This document shows positions 16,265-25,292 of a stretch of 64,000 bases of DNA, in pieces. The notes beneath the pieces were generated by a model, which was given only the letters and a program-made list of their open reading frames with translations, ran no database searches and was not told the origin of the DNA. This stretch comes from Marinilabilia salmonicolor (lineage in GTDB: Bacteria; Bacteroidota; Bacteroidia; Bacteroidales; Marinilabiliaceae): positions 1 to 64,000 of the forward strand of contig NZ_PVTS01000020.1 in assembly GCF_003003035.1 (NCBI RefSeq). Reading direction: 5' to 3'. Made by a program: the position numbers and the translations under genes. Position 1 is the stretch's first letter. Each line of letters opens with the position of its first letter.

Positions 16265-17248
16265 ATGAAAGAGAAAGTATTAGTTACAGGTGCTGATGGT
16301 TTTATAGGATCTCATTTAACCGAATTTTTACTTGAGGAAGGGTATCAGGTAAAAGCTTTAGCACAATATAATTCATTTAATAATTGGGGGTGGTTGGAAG
16401 ACGTTCCTGAAAATGCGAATATAGAGGTTATTACAGGAGATATTCGTGATTCACATTTTTGTAAAGAAATCACTAGAGGTGTTGATGTTATTTATCATTT
16501 AGCAGCTTTGATAGCTATTCCTTTTTCTTATGTTGCACCCGACAGCTACGTGGATACTAATGTGAAGGGGACATTAAATATATGCCAGGCTGCAAAGGAA
16601 AACGGCAATATACGTGTTATTCATACTTCTACCTCTGAGGTATATGGAACTGCTCAATATGTTCCTATCGACGAAAAACATCCCAAACAAGCTCAATCTC
16701 CATATTCCGCATCAAAAATTGGAGCAGACGCCATGGCAATGAGTTTTTATAATGCTTTTGAGCTTCCTGTTACCATTGCTCGACCTTTTAATACATACGG
16801 TCCACGTCAGTCCGCCCGAGCAATAATACCTACTATTATTACCCAAATAGCAAACGGGATTAAAGAAATAAAACTGGGAGACCTGAGTCCAACCAGAGAT
16901 TTTAATTTTGTAAAAGATACTTGCAAAGGATTTGTAGCCTTAGCTGAAAGTGAGGCCACCATTGGTAAGGAGATAAACATCTGTTCCAATTTCGAGATCT
17001 CAATGAAGGATACACTTAATCTGATAAAAGAAATAATGAAATCAGATGTGGAGTTTATTACTGATGAACAGCGTCTAAGACCTCAAAATTCAGAAGTATT
17101 CAGGCTTTGGGGAGAAAATAAATTGATTAGAGAACTTACCGGCTTTAAACCTGATTACAATATTGAGAAGGGACTTGCCGAAACTTGCAAATGGTTCTCT
17201 GACCCAGAGAATCTAAAAAAATACAAAGCAGGAATCTATAATGTTTGA
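16265..17248 (+). CDS. legB: NAD-dependent sugar-nucleotide 4,6-dehydratase (LegB type)
   Basis: A 327-residue SDR-family enzyme with the NAD-binding motif VTGADGFIGSHLTEFL at the N-terminus. The catalytic region is STSEVYGTA, then YSASKIGAD (Tyr-x3-Lys). RPFNTYGPRQSARAIIPTII is typical of nucleotide-sugar dehydratases. It is the first of seven nonulosonic acid genes, and in that setting it should make the 4-keto-6-deoxy intermediate from GDP- or UDP-N-acetylglucosamine, as in the Campylobacter legionaminate pathway. An ATG 42 bases upstream adds only a lysine-rich leader; the start next to KEKVLVTG is preferred. Confidence 0.85.
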   Translation: MKEKVLVTGADGFIGSHLTEFLLEEGYQVKALAQYNSFNNWGWLEDVPENANIEVITGDIRDSHFCKEITRGVDVIYHLAALIAIPFSYVAPDSYVDTNVKGTLNICQAAKENGNIRVIHTSTSEVYGTAQYVPIDEKHPKQAQSPYSASKIGADAMAMSFYNAFELPVTIARPFNTYGPRQSARAIIPTIITQIANGIKEIKLGDLSPTRDFNFVKDTCKGFVALAESEATIGKEINICSNFEISMKDTLNLIKEIMKSDVEFITDEQRLRPQNSEVFRLWGENKLIRELTGFKPDYNIEKGLAETCKWFSDPENLKKYKAGIYNV

Positions 17249-17254
17249 GAACTT

Positions 17255-18436
17255 ATGCAGGATTATTCATCAGTAATAGAATTTATACGCGAGACTTTTC
17301 ATACTCCTGAAGCATTTATTCCGCTTCATGAGCCCCGTTTTTTGGGGAATGAAAAAAAGTACTTGGAGGAGTGCATTGATTCAACTTTTGTTTCCAGTGT
17401 AGGAAAATTTGTTGATCGCTTTGAGGAAATGGTTACAGAATTTACCGGAACGAATAAAGCTGTTGTTTGTGTGAATGGAACAAATGCGTTGCATTTAGCA
17501 TTGCAACTTTCAAATGTTAGGCCGGATGATGAAGTTATTACTCAACCTCTGACTTTTATTGCAACAGGGAATGCCATTAGTTATTGTGGAGCCAGTCCTG
17601 TTTTTGTAGATGTTGACAGAGATACTTTGGGGTTGTCACCGCAAAAGCTGGAAGAGTGGCTGGAGGAGAATGTGGATATGAGAAATGGCAAGGCTGAGGT
17701 TAAGAATAATGAAGCTCAACCTTACAATAAGTCGACTGGTAGGCGTATTGCTGCCTGCGTACCCATGCACACTTTTGGTCATCCGTGCAGGATTGACAAA
17801 ATCGTTGAAGTATGTAATCGCTACAACATCAAAGTTGTCGAAGATGCTGCTGAAAGCCTGGGAAGTTATTACAAAAACCAACATACAGGAACATTTGCCG
17901 ATATTGGTGTTTTAAGTTTTAACGGAAACAAGACAATTACAACAGGTGGTGGAGGAATGTTGTTGTTTAAGGATAAAGCCATGGGAGAGTATGCAAAACA
18001 TTTGACTACTCAGGCTAAAATGCCTCATAAATGGGAATTTAGACATGACCATATCGGCTATAATTATCGGATGCCTAATATAAATGCCGCTTTGGGGTGT
18101 GCTCAGATGGAACAATTGCCAAAATTCCTGAAAGTAAAGAGAGAATTGGCCAAAAGATATGACAGGTTTTTCTCATCGTCTTCCTTTAACTCAGTTTTCG
18201 TCAATGAACCATCTCATTCCAACAGTAACTACTGGCTCAATGCTATTTTGTTGAATAACAAAGAGGAACGTGAGCATTTTTTGGAACAAACCAATGAAGC
18301 AGGCGTTATGACTCGACCTGTTTGGGAGTTAATGAATACCCTCCCGATGTTCAGGAAATGTGAAAAGGGAGATTTGTCCAATGCCGAATGGCTGGCAGAC
18401 AGGTTGGTCAATATTCCAAGTAGTGTCATCCTTTGA
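17255..18436 (+). CDS. legC: LegC-type PLP-dependent aminotransferase
   Basis: A 393-residue DegT/DnrJ/EryC1-family enzyme that would aminate the 4-keto sugar made by LegB. Visible blocks: FVSSVGKFVDRFEE near residue 45, CVNGTNALHLALQL (cofactor phosphate site), VVEDAAESLGSYY, and SFNGNKTITTGGGGML containing the Schiff-base lysine. It starts 6 bases after legB. Around residues 146-157 a short stretch (KAEVKNNEAQP) looks extra relative to my recollection of the family. It is encoded by a family G-like inverted repeat, AAGGCTGAGGTT at 17690 against AAGCTCAACCTT at 17712. Confidence 0.87.
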   Translation: MQDYSSVIEFIRETFHTPEAFIPLHEPRFLGNEKKYLEECIDSTFVSSVGKFVDRFEEMVTEFTGTNKAVVCVNGTNALHLALQLSNVRPDDEVITQPLTFIATGNAISYCGASPVFVDVDRDTLGLSPQKLEEWLEENVDMRNGKAEVKNNEAQPYNKSTGRRIAACVPMHTFGHPCRIDKIVEVCNRYNIKVVEDAAESLGSYYKNQHTGTFADIGVLSFNGNKTITTGGGGMLLFKDKAMGEYAKHLTTQAKMPHKWEFRHDHIGYNYRMPNINAALGCAQMEQLPKFLKVKRELAKRYDRFFSSSSFNSVFVNEPSHSNSNYWLNAILLNNKEEREHFLEQTNEAGVMTRPVWELMNTLPMFRKCEKGDLSNAEWLADRLVNIPSSVIL

Positions 18437-18472
18437 TTTTTTTCAATTTTTGCCTAATCTACTTTTTAACTT

Positions 18473-19084
18473 ATGAAACCATTACTTCTTATTGGGGGAG
18501 GCGGACACTGTAAATCCTGTATTGATGTAATTGAACAGGAGGGTAAATATCAAATTGTCGGGATTGTAGATGTAAAAGAAAAAGTGGGACAGTCCATTCT
18601 GGGATATCCGATTGTTGGAACCGACGATGATTTGTCTAATTTGGTTCAGCAATATAAAAATGTATTAATTACCATAGGTCAAATAAAATCGGCAAGCATA
18701 CGAATCAAAATATATGAACAATTAAAGCAGCTCGGAGCTGAATTTCCGGTTGTTATGGCCCCTACTGCTTATGTTAGTAATCAAGCTTTAGTTGAAGAGG
18801 GGACAATTATTATGCATCATGCTTTAATTAATGCAGAAGCCAAAGTTGGATTTAATTGCATTATTAATACAAAAGCACTTGTCGAACATGGAGCAACAAT
18901 TGGAAAGCACTGTCATATATCGACAGGAGCGATAGTAAATGGACAGACCATTGTTAGTAGCGAATGTTTTATCGGGAGTGGAGCAACTTTAGTTAATAAT
19001 ATACATCTAACTGAAAAAGTAATTGTTCCCGCGGGTGCTAAAGTAATGAAGGATATTATGAGGCCAGGCATATATATACAGTGA
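18473..19084 (+). CDS. NeuD/LegH/PglD-type sugar N-acetyltransferase
   Basis: A 203-residue two-domain protein. The N-terminal Rossmann-like sugar-nucleotide domain begins LLIGGGGHCKSCIDVIEQE, matching the PglD/NeuD signature. A left-handed beta-helix of hexapeptide repeats follows from about residue 95 (EEGTIIMHHALINAEAKVGF, HISTGAIVNGQTIV). The C-terminus (PAGAKVMKDIMRPGIYIQ) is typical. In this cluster it should N-acetylate the 4-amino group added by LegC. It follows legC by 36 bases. Confidence 0.85.
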   Translation: MKPLLLIGGGGHCKSCIDVIEQEGKYQIVGIVDVKEKVGQSILGYPIVGTDDDLSNLVQQYKNVLITIGQIKSASIRIKIYEQLKQLGAEFPVVMAPTAYVSNQALVEEGTIIMHHALINAEAKVGFNCIINTKALVEHGATIGKHCHISTGAIVNGQTIVSSECFIGSGATLVNNIHLTEKVIVPAGAKVMKDIMRPGIYIQ

Positions 19085-19130
19085 TTTCCGTATCTGTTCA
19101 AAGTCAATTCCACAAACTTTTAAATATAGC

Positions 19131-20138
19131 ATGCACACAATTATTATAGCGGAAGCTGGAGTCAACCACAACGGCGAAATAAATAAAGCAAAAAAACTAA
19201 TTGATGTAGCGGCAAAAGCCGGTGTTGATTATGTAAAATTTCAAACTTTTAAAGCCGATAAGTTAACTAGTAAAACAGCAAAAAAGGCTTCGTACCAATC
19301 CCAAAATATAAATGATGGGGATGATACTCAGTATTCCATGTTAAAAAAACTGGAATTAAGTGAGAATGATCATTTAGAATTAATGAGTTATTGTACTCAG
19401 AAAGGTGTCCAATTCCTTTCAACGGGCTTTGATGAGATTAGTATTGATTTTTTGGACAAATTGAATATCAAATTATTTAAAGTTCCTTCAGGCGAAATTA
19501 CCAATAAACCATATCTGCAACATATTTCATCCAAAAAGAAGCCTGTCATTTTAAGTACTGGGATGGCAACGATCTCTGAAATTGAAAATGCATTACAAGT
19601 TTTGACTACAGAAGGTATTCCAAAAGACCAAATAACCGTTTTACACTGTAATACAGAATATCCTACTCCCATGGAGGATGTCAACCTTAAGGCCATGGAA
19701 ACGATAAAGAATGAATTAAAGGTTAAAATTGGGTATTCTGATCATACTTTAGGCATTGAAGTGCCAGTTGCAGCCGTGGCTCTTGGGGCCTCAGTAATTG
19801 AAAAACACTTTACATTAGACAGAAATCTTCCAGGACCTGACCATAGAGCATCACTTGAGCCAGATGAATTAGAACAAATGGTCAAAGCCATTAGGAATGT
19901 GGAATTAGCATTGTCAGGCTCAGGAAGGAAGGAACCAAGCCCAAGTGAACAAAAAAACATTAGTGTCGCCAGAAAAAGCATTGTGGCTGCAAGAAGGATT
20001 AGTAAGGGTGAAAAGTTTTCGCCTGAAAATATTACTGTAAAAAGACCTGGTGATGGAATTAGTCCAATGTTATGGGATGATGTTATAGGGAAAGATGCTA
20101 AACAGAATTTTGAAGAGGATGAATTAATTAAAATATAA
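19131..20138 (+). CDS. legI: Nonulosonic acid synthase (legionaminate synthase, NeuB family)
   Basis: A 335-residue enzyme condensing phosphoenolpyruvate with a hexosamine to give the nine-carbon acid. N-terminal NeuB TIM barrel: IIIAEAGVNHNGEINKAKKL, VDYVKFQTFKADKL, KVPSGEITNKPYL, VILSTGMATISEIE and IGYSDHTLG, then EKHFTLDRNLPGPDHRASLE. A C-terminal SAF/antifreeze-like domain starts near residue 280 (RKSIVAARRISKGEKFSPEN). Legionaminate as product is inferred from the legB/legC/ptmE neighbours; sialate or pseudaminate synthases share the same fold. Confidence 0.9.
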   Translation: MHTIIIAEAGVNHNGEINKAKKLIDVAAKAGVDYVKFQTFKADKLTSKTAKKASYQSQNINDGDDTQYSMLKKLELSENDHLELMSYCTQKGVQFLSTGFDEISIDFLDKLNIKLFKVPSGEITNKPYLQHISSKKKPVILSTGMATISEIENALQVLTTEGIPKDQITVLHCNTEYPTPMEDVNLKAMETIKNELKVKIGYSDHTLGIEVPVAAVALGASVIEKHFTLDRNLPGPDHRASLEPDELEQMVKAIRNVELALSGSGRKEPSPSEQKNISVARKSIVAARRISKGEKFSPENITVKRPGDGISPMLWDDVIGKDAKQNFEEDELIKI

Positions 20139-20230
20139 TCTACATGTAGGGTTAAGTGGGATTACAAAATAATCAAGAATTATTTTTGTCTGGTTTTGAA
20201 TCTCATTTGTGATAATTGTGGAAATTAATT

Positions 20231-21394
20231 ATGAAGAAAATTGCTATCATAACTGCCACGCGTGCTGAATATGGGCTTTTAAGGCCTCTGATTGAATTGG
20301 TACATAAAGATCCGGAACTTGAACTTCAACTTTTGGTAACAGGAGCCCATCTTTCTCCTTACCACGGAAATACATGGCAACAAATCGAAACAGACGGTTA
20401 CCCCATTGATAAAAAAATTGAGATCCTTCTATCTTCTGATACTCCGGTAGCTGTCTCAAAAGCTATGGGATTGGCACAAGTTTCCTTTGCAGAGACTTTT
20501 GAAGAACTGAAACCTGATATTGTAGTTATTTTAGGTGACCGTTACGAAATGCTGGCCATAGCATCTACCTCTTTATTGTTTAATATTCCTATTGCTCATC
20601 TTCATGGGGGAGAATTGACTTTTGGTGCTATTGACGACTCCATAAGACATGCCATTACAAAAATGAGTAGTTTACATTTTACCTCAACAGAAGAATACAG
20701 GAAACGGGTTATTCAAATGGGGGAAGCTCCTGGATCAGTTTTCAACACAGGTGCCATTGGATTAGACAACATTAGAAATCTTAAGCTATTTAATCGACAG
20801 GAGTTAGAATCAGCCATTGGAACAAAACTTAAGAATAGAAATTTCTTAATAACTTATCATCCTGAAACCCGCAACAATGAATCCATAATATATCAAATGG
20901 ATCAGTTATTGGGTACATTAGATGGATTTGATAACGACACGCTACTCCTCTTTACCGGGGCCAATGCAGATGTTCACGGTAATGAAATCAATGCCATTTT
21001 TAAAGAGTTTGTTACAAACCATCCTAAAAAGTCTCTTTTTTTTGAGTCATTAGGACAGATAAGATATCTGTCATGTCTCAAACATTTTGATATGGTAATC
21101 GGGAATTCATCAAGCGGTATTATTGAAGCCCCTTCCTTCCGCATTCCGGTCGTAAACATTGGAGAGAGACAGGCTGGACGTATTATGGCCCAGAATGTAA
21201 TTAGTTGTCAAAATAGTAAGGCTGAAATAAAAAGTGCTATACGCAAAGGGTTGTCTGCATCTTTTCGAAAAAGCATTGAATTTTTAATATCTCCTTATGG
21301 AGAAGGAAATGCTGCCCCTCAAATAATAGATATTTTAAAAAAATCGTGTATTCAAGGTGTAAAGAAATTTCATGATTTAAAACCTCAACCTTAG
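20231..21394 (+). CDS. legG: Hydrolysing UDP-GlcNAc 2-epimerase-type enzyme (LegG/NeuC)
   Basis: A 387-residue GT-B-fold epimerase that removes the nucleotide and inverts C2 to give the free hexosamine used by the synthase. Motifs: IAIITATRAEYGLLRPLIEL, VILGDRYEMLAIA, IAHLHGGELTFGAIDDSIRH, GNSSSGIIEAPSF and VNIGERQAGR. The start at MKKIAIITATR is chosen over a GTG 15 bases upstream. It lies about 90 bases after legI. The hydrolysing type is distinguished from the WecB-type enzyme at 42.5 kb by the NeuC-like DDSIRHAITK region. Confidence 0.88.
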   Translation: MKKIAIITATRAEYGLLRPLIELVHKDPELELQLLVTGAHLSPYHGNTWQQIETDGYPIDKKIEILLSSDTPVAVSKAMGLAQVSFAETFEELKPDIVVILGDRYEMLAIASTSLLFNIPIAHLHGGELTFGAIDDSIRHAITKMSSLHFTSTEEYRKRVIQMGEAPGSVFNTGAIGLDNIRNLKLFNRQELESAIGTKLKNRNFLITYHPETRNNESIIYQMDQLLGTLDGFDNDTLLLFTGANADVHGNEINAIFKEFVTNHPKKSLFFESLGQIRYLSCLKHFDMVIGNSSSGIIEAPSFRIPVVNIGERQAGRIMAQNVISCQNSKAEIKSAIRKGLSASFRKSIEFLISPYGEGNAAPQIIDILKKSCIQGVKKFHDLKPQP

Positions 21395-21457
21395 TATCAG
21401 GCGAATCACTTATTTTCAAAGCACCTGCTAATTTGGTTATCTAATTACTTAAAAAAA

Positions 21458-22501
21458 ATGATTAACCACACTAAACACATCATACATTCCGGGGTACCCC
21501 TTAAGGAAGCACTAAAAATGCTCAATGAAGTTCCTAAAAATCTCTCCCTGTTTGTTGTTAACGAAAAAAAACAGTTGATAGGAACACTAACCGATGGAGA
21601 TATCCGCCGGGGACTACTTGCCGGTATTCCCGTTGATTCTAACGTTGACGAATTTATGTTCACCTCTTTCCATGCTCTACATGGAAGCCCTGAACCAAAA
21701 GACATTCAAAAATTGAGAGAATTGGGGATTAAGCTTGTTCCAATATTGAACGAGGAAAAGAAGATTATTAAAATACTTGACCTGAAGCAAATAAAAACCA
21801 GTCTTCCTGTTGATGCTGTTATCATGGCGGGTGGCCGGGGCGAAAGGCTGCGCCCGCTTACCGATAATGTACCTAAACCCATGTTGCCGCTGGGCGATAA
21901 ACCTATCATTGAGCACAATATTGATAGGCTTAAGGAGTACGGTATAAGTAATATTCATATATCGATTAATTATCTTGGTCAGCAAATTATTGATCGTTTT
22001 GGAGATGGAGAATCCAGAAATTTAAATATCAAATATGTCGCAGAAGATAAGCCATTAGGAACTATTGGCTCCATCAGTTTGATTGAAGAATTTGAAAATC
22101 CTTACATTCTTGTTATGAATTCTGATCTTTTTACTGATGCTGATTTTGAAGATATGTGGTTGTCAATGCAAGAACGGAATGCGGATCTATGCGTTGCTTC
22201 CATTCCTTATACAGTTAATATTCCGTTTGCTATAATGGAACGAACAAACGACAGTATAACAGGACTTAAAGAGAAACCCAGCAATACTCATTATGCTAAT
22301 GCGGGTATTTATATGTTTCGTAAAGATGTATTAAAACAAATTCCTCACAACCAAAAATTTAATGCAACTGATTTAATTGAGGCAGTAATCGCAAAAAAAG
22401 GGAAGGTAATTGATAATCCAATCACGGGTTACTGGATTGATATTGGAAGGCATGAAGAATATCATAAAGCGAAAGAGATAATTAAGCATCTTAAACATTA
22501 G
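21458..22501 (+). CDS. CBS-domain nucleotidyltransferase (PtmE-like)
   Basis: A 347-residue protein with two fused parts. Residues 1-110 form a CBS pair (LFVVNEKKQLIGTLTDGDIR and the second half ending VPILNEEKKIIKILDLKQI). From residue 115 there is a sugar-1-phosphate nucleotidyltransferase (DAVIMAGGRGERLRPLTDNV, PKPMLPLGDKPI). This architecture is that of Campylobacter PtmE, which makes GDP-glucosamine to feed legionaminic acid synthesis. Its presence argues for a GDP-sugar legionaminate route rather than sialic acid. The next gene follows after 5 bases. Confidence 0.85.
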   Translation: MINHTKHIIHSGVPLKEALKMLNEVPKNLSLFVVNEKKQLIGTLTDGDIRRGLLAGIPVDSNVDEFMFTSFHALHGSPEPKDIQKLRELGIKLVPILNEEKKIIKILDLKQIKTSLPVDAVIMAGGRGERLRPLTDNVPKPMLPLGDKPIIEHNIDRLKEYGISNIHISINYLGQQIIDRFGDGESRNLNIKYVAEDKPLGTIGSISLIEEFENPYILVMNSDLFTDADFEDMWLSMQERNADLCVASIPYTVNIPFAIMERTNDSITGLKEKPSNTHYANAGIYMFRKDVLKQIPHNQKFNATDLIEAVIAKKGKVIDNPITGYWIDIGRHEEYHKAKEIIKHLKH

Positions 22502-22506
22502 AGAAT

Positions 22507-23208
22507 ATGGATTATGAGATTCGTGAGAGATTAGTGGTTATTCCAGCTAGGGGTGGTTCCAAGGGACTTCCAAAGAAAAATATTAAAATACTAAATGGAA
22601 AGTGTTTGATTTATTATTCTATTGATGCGGCAAGGGAAGTAGTTTCGGATGATGATATTTGTATTACAACAGATGATATTGAGATTAAAGAAACTGTTGA
22701 AAATTATGGGTTAAAAGTTCCATTTTTACGACCTGCTGAGTTGGCAACAGATTCTGCTGAAACCTATTCAGTTTTATTGCATGCATTAAATTATTATGAA
22801 AGTTTAGGGATAAAATATAAGCGACTTATTTTGCTTCAACCGACTTCGCCGTTACGGAAAGGAAAACATGTTAAGGAAGCGGATCAATTATATTCATCTG
22901 AAATAGATATGGTTGTTTCGGTAAAAGAAACTAAGAGTAATCCTTATTATTTATTGTTTGAAGAAAACGAAAAAGGCTTTTTGGTTAAGTCAAAAGATGG
23001 TGATTTTGTGAGAAGACAAGATTGCCCCAAGGTTTGGGAATTTAATGGTGCTGTTTATATTATTAACTCCGAATCTCTTCGGCAAATGCCATTGAATAAA
23101 TTCAAGAGAGTTGTGAAGTATGAAATGGATGAGTATAGTTCATTTGACATAGATGATGAAATGGATTGGAAAATTATTTTGGAATATACAAAACAAAATG
23201 GTATTTGA
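22507..23208 (+). CDS. legF: CMP-nonulosonate (legionaminate/sialate) cytidylyltransferase
   Basis: A 233-residue enzyme activating the nine-carbon acid with CTP. The N-terminal signature VVIPARGGSKGLPKKNIKIL is the CTP-binding loop; LLQPTSPLRKGKHV and SSFDIDDEMDWKIIL are also diagnostic of the NeuA/NeuN/LegF family. It ends the seven-gene donor-sugar block, and the product would be CMP-legionaminate or a relative. From here on the DNA is noticeably richer in A+T. Confidence 0.9.
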   Translation: MDYEIRERLVVIPARGGSKGLPKKNIKILNGKCLIYYSIDAAREVVSDDDICITTDDIEIKETVENYGLKVPFLRPAELATDSAETYSVLLHALNYYESLGIKYKRLILLQPTSPLRKGKHVKEADQLYSSEIDMVVSVKETKSNPYYLLFEENEKGFLVKSKDGDFVRRQDCPKVWEFNGAVYIINSESLRQMPLNKFKRVVKYEMDEYSSFDIDDEMDWKIILEYTKQNGI

Positions 23209-23311
23209 ACAAATGTGAATCTATGAAAGTATGATATTTTTTCTATATGGCGCATGATAACATTAACTTAATGAGATTGATATGTAACGAATTTAATGAA
23301 TAAGAATCCTG

Positions 23312-24733
23312 ATGCCAAGCCTCTTAAAAAATACAGTAATATATACAATTGGAAGAATGTTTCCTCAAATGGCTAATTTTATTTTGTTGCCACTCTATAC
23401 TCGCTATTTAAGTACTGATGGTTATGGGATCGTTGAGTCCATGCTTGTATTTGGAATGATATTGTCCATTTTTTTATCAATGGCTTCCGAAAGATCAATG
23501 TTTCGACTTTATTATGATTATGGAAGTATAAAGGGGAGAATGTATTTTGTTGGAAACGTCTTCTTGCTAATCTTGATGTCCTCAACCTTTTTTACAGTTG
23601 GACTTTTTCTTTTTGATGATTATGTGACTATAATATATGAATCAATAGAGTTTAATCCTTATTATGTGTACACTATTGTAAGTTCTTTTTGCCTTTCCTA
23701 CTCATTTATTCCAATGACTTTATTTCAAGTAGAGGGGAAAGCTATAAACTTTATTTTTCTCAATATTGGGATATTTCTCCTTAATACAGCATTTATTGTT
23801 TTTTTTGTTGTTATAGAAGAACAAGGTTCTGAGGGATATTTGAAAGGGAAAATGATTGCGAGTATTATTTTGTTGCCTGTCTTTTTATGGATAATATTTA
23901 AACGTTCGATTGTTAAGTTTAAGTTTGAAGTATTGAAAAACATTTTAAGTTTTTCAATACCAATGATACCAGTATTGATCATGGCTTGGGTTTTAAATAT
24001 GTCAAATAGGATTTTTATTGAGCAGTATTATAGTCTTGAAGAGGTGGGGGTCTTTTCTTTAGCCTTTAAAATAGCTAGTTTGGGAAGTATAATCTTAGCT
24101 GCTTTATTTACATCATATAATCCTGTTTTTTATAAAATTGCAAACGAGAAAGGTGTAAGAGATGCAAAACCTGAATTAAAAAAAGTTAATAACGTAATTA
24201 TTATTGCGGTGTTTGCTGTGTTGGGCGTAATTGCTTTTTTATCAGAAGAGTTAATTATGGTGGTGTTTGATTCAAGATATCATTTAGCCGGGAAATTGAT
24301 TCCAGTTCTCTTGCTATCAGTATTATTTGTTCAATTAACCGGTCTTCTAAACCTAATGATTTACCAGCAAAAAAAAACATATTTGGTAACAATTGTATCT
24401 GTTGTTGGAGCATTTACGAGTGTAGGTTTGAATTTTATACTTGTTCCCAATTATGGAATGTGGGGAGCTGCATATGCAAGTGCTTTAACGTCATTTTTTA
24501 TGTTTTTGCTGGAGTATATTTTCGCTACAAAAGCATACTTTATCCCAATGCCTATTTTTAGAATATCAGGTTGGCTGGTAGTATTATCTGTTGTAATATA
24601 CGTAGGAAATTATTTTCTTTCTGAAACGATTTGGTTAAAGCTATTGGTTAAATTGCTATTGATTGTTTTGATGATTGCATTTTTTTACCAAAATAATAGG
24701 GGAAAAATACAATTTTTGCTAAAGGATTTTTGA
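23312..24733 (+). CDS. Wzx-type lipid-linked oligosaccharide flippase
   Basis: A 473-residue polytopic protein of the polysaccharide transport branch of the MOP superfamily, with about 12-14 hydrophobic helices. The N-terminus ([38 protein letters not shown]) is the typical Wzx start. It would flip undecaprenyl-linked repeat units to the periplasmic face. The next gene starts 2 bases after its stop, so the two are co-transcribed. Gene name wzx by function only; sequence conservation in this family is low. Confidence 0.85.
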   Translation: MPSLLKNTVIYTIGRMFPQMANFILLPLYTRYLSTDGYGIVESMLVFGMILSIFLSMASERSMFRLYYDYGSIKGRMYFVGNVFLLILMSSTFFTVGLFLFDDYVTIIYESIEFNPYYVYTIVSSFCLSYSFIPMTLFQVEGKAINFIFLNIGIFLLNTAFIVFFVVIEEQGSEGYLKGKMIASIILLPVFLWIIFKRSIVKFKFEVLKNILSFSIPMIPVLIMAWVLNMSNRIFIEQYYSLEEVGVFSLAFKIASLGSIILAALFTSYNPVFYKIANEKGVRDAKPELKKVNNVIIIAVFAVLGVIAFLSEELIMVVFDSRYHLAGKLIPVLLLSVLFVQLTGLLNLMIYQQKKTYLVTIVSVVGAFTSVGLNFILVPNYGMWGAAYASALTSFFMFLLEYIFATKAYFIPMPIFRISGWLVVLSVVIYVGNYFLSETIWLKLLVKLLLIVLMIAFFYQNNRGKIQFLLKDF

Positions 24734-24734
24734 T

Positions 24735-25292
24735 ATGGGAGGTTTGTTAAATGTATTTTTACGCTTTAGGGTCTACCGAGTTTTTGAACATTTATCGAAT
24801 TTAAATTTAAAGTTAAGAATTCGGCAATTTGAAATTGAATCAGGACAGAAGATTAATTTTATAGCTCAGGGAAGTAATAATCTAGCTTTATTGGGAGATT
24901 TAAGCAAGTTTAAAATACACTCTACAAGTCATATTAAATCAGATGCTTTTATTGAATGTAGTGGAGGAGTCGAAATTGGTAAGTATTTTCATACAGGAAG
25001 AGGATTAACAATTTTTTCCACGAATCATAATTATGATAGCAAGTTAAGTATTCCATATGATGAAATAAGTATACTGGCTCCTGTTAAAATAAAAGATTTT
25101 GTCTGGTGTGGTGCGAATGTAACTATAGTTCCTGGGGTGACAATAGGGGAAGGAGCTGTAGTTGGTGCTGGAGCGGTTGTGACAAAGAATGTTCCTCCGT
25201 GCGCTATTGTAGGGGGTAATCCAGCAAAAATAATCAAGTATAGAGATGTGGAAATATTTAATATATTAAAAAGAGAAGGAAAATACTTTTAA
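24735..25292 (+). CDS. Hexapeptide-repeat acyltransferase
   Basis: A 185-residue left-handed beta-helix acetyltransferase. The signature runs [20 protein letters not shown], then [20 protein letters not shown], and ends [12 protein letters not shown], as in WcaF/WbbJ-type sugar O-acetyltransferases. The catalytic histidine is probably that of FHTGRG or STNHNYD. Its stop overlaps the start of the next gene by one base. It probably O-acetylates a sugar of the repeat unit. Confidence 0.82.
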   Translation: MGGLLNVFLRFRVYRVFEHLSNLNLKLRIRQFEIESGQKINFIAQGSNNLALLGDLSKFKIHSTSHIKSDAFIECSGGVEIGKYFHTGRGLTIFSTNHNYDSKLSIPYDEISILAPVKIKDFVWCGANVTIVPGVTIGEGAVVGAGAVVTKNVPPCAIVGGNPAKIIKYRDVEIFNILKREGKYF

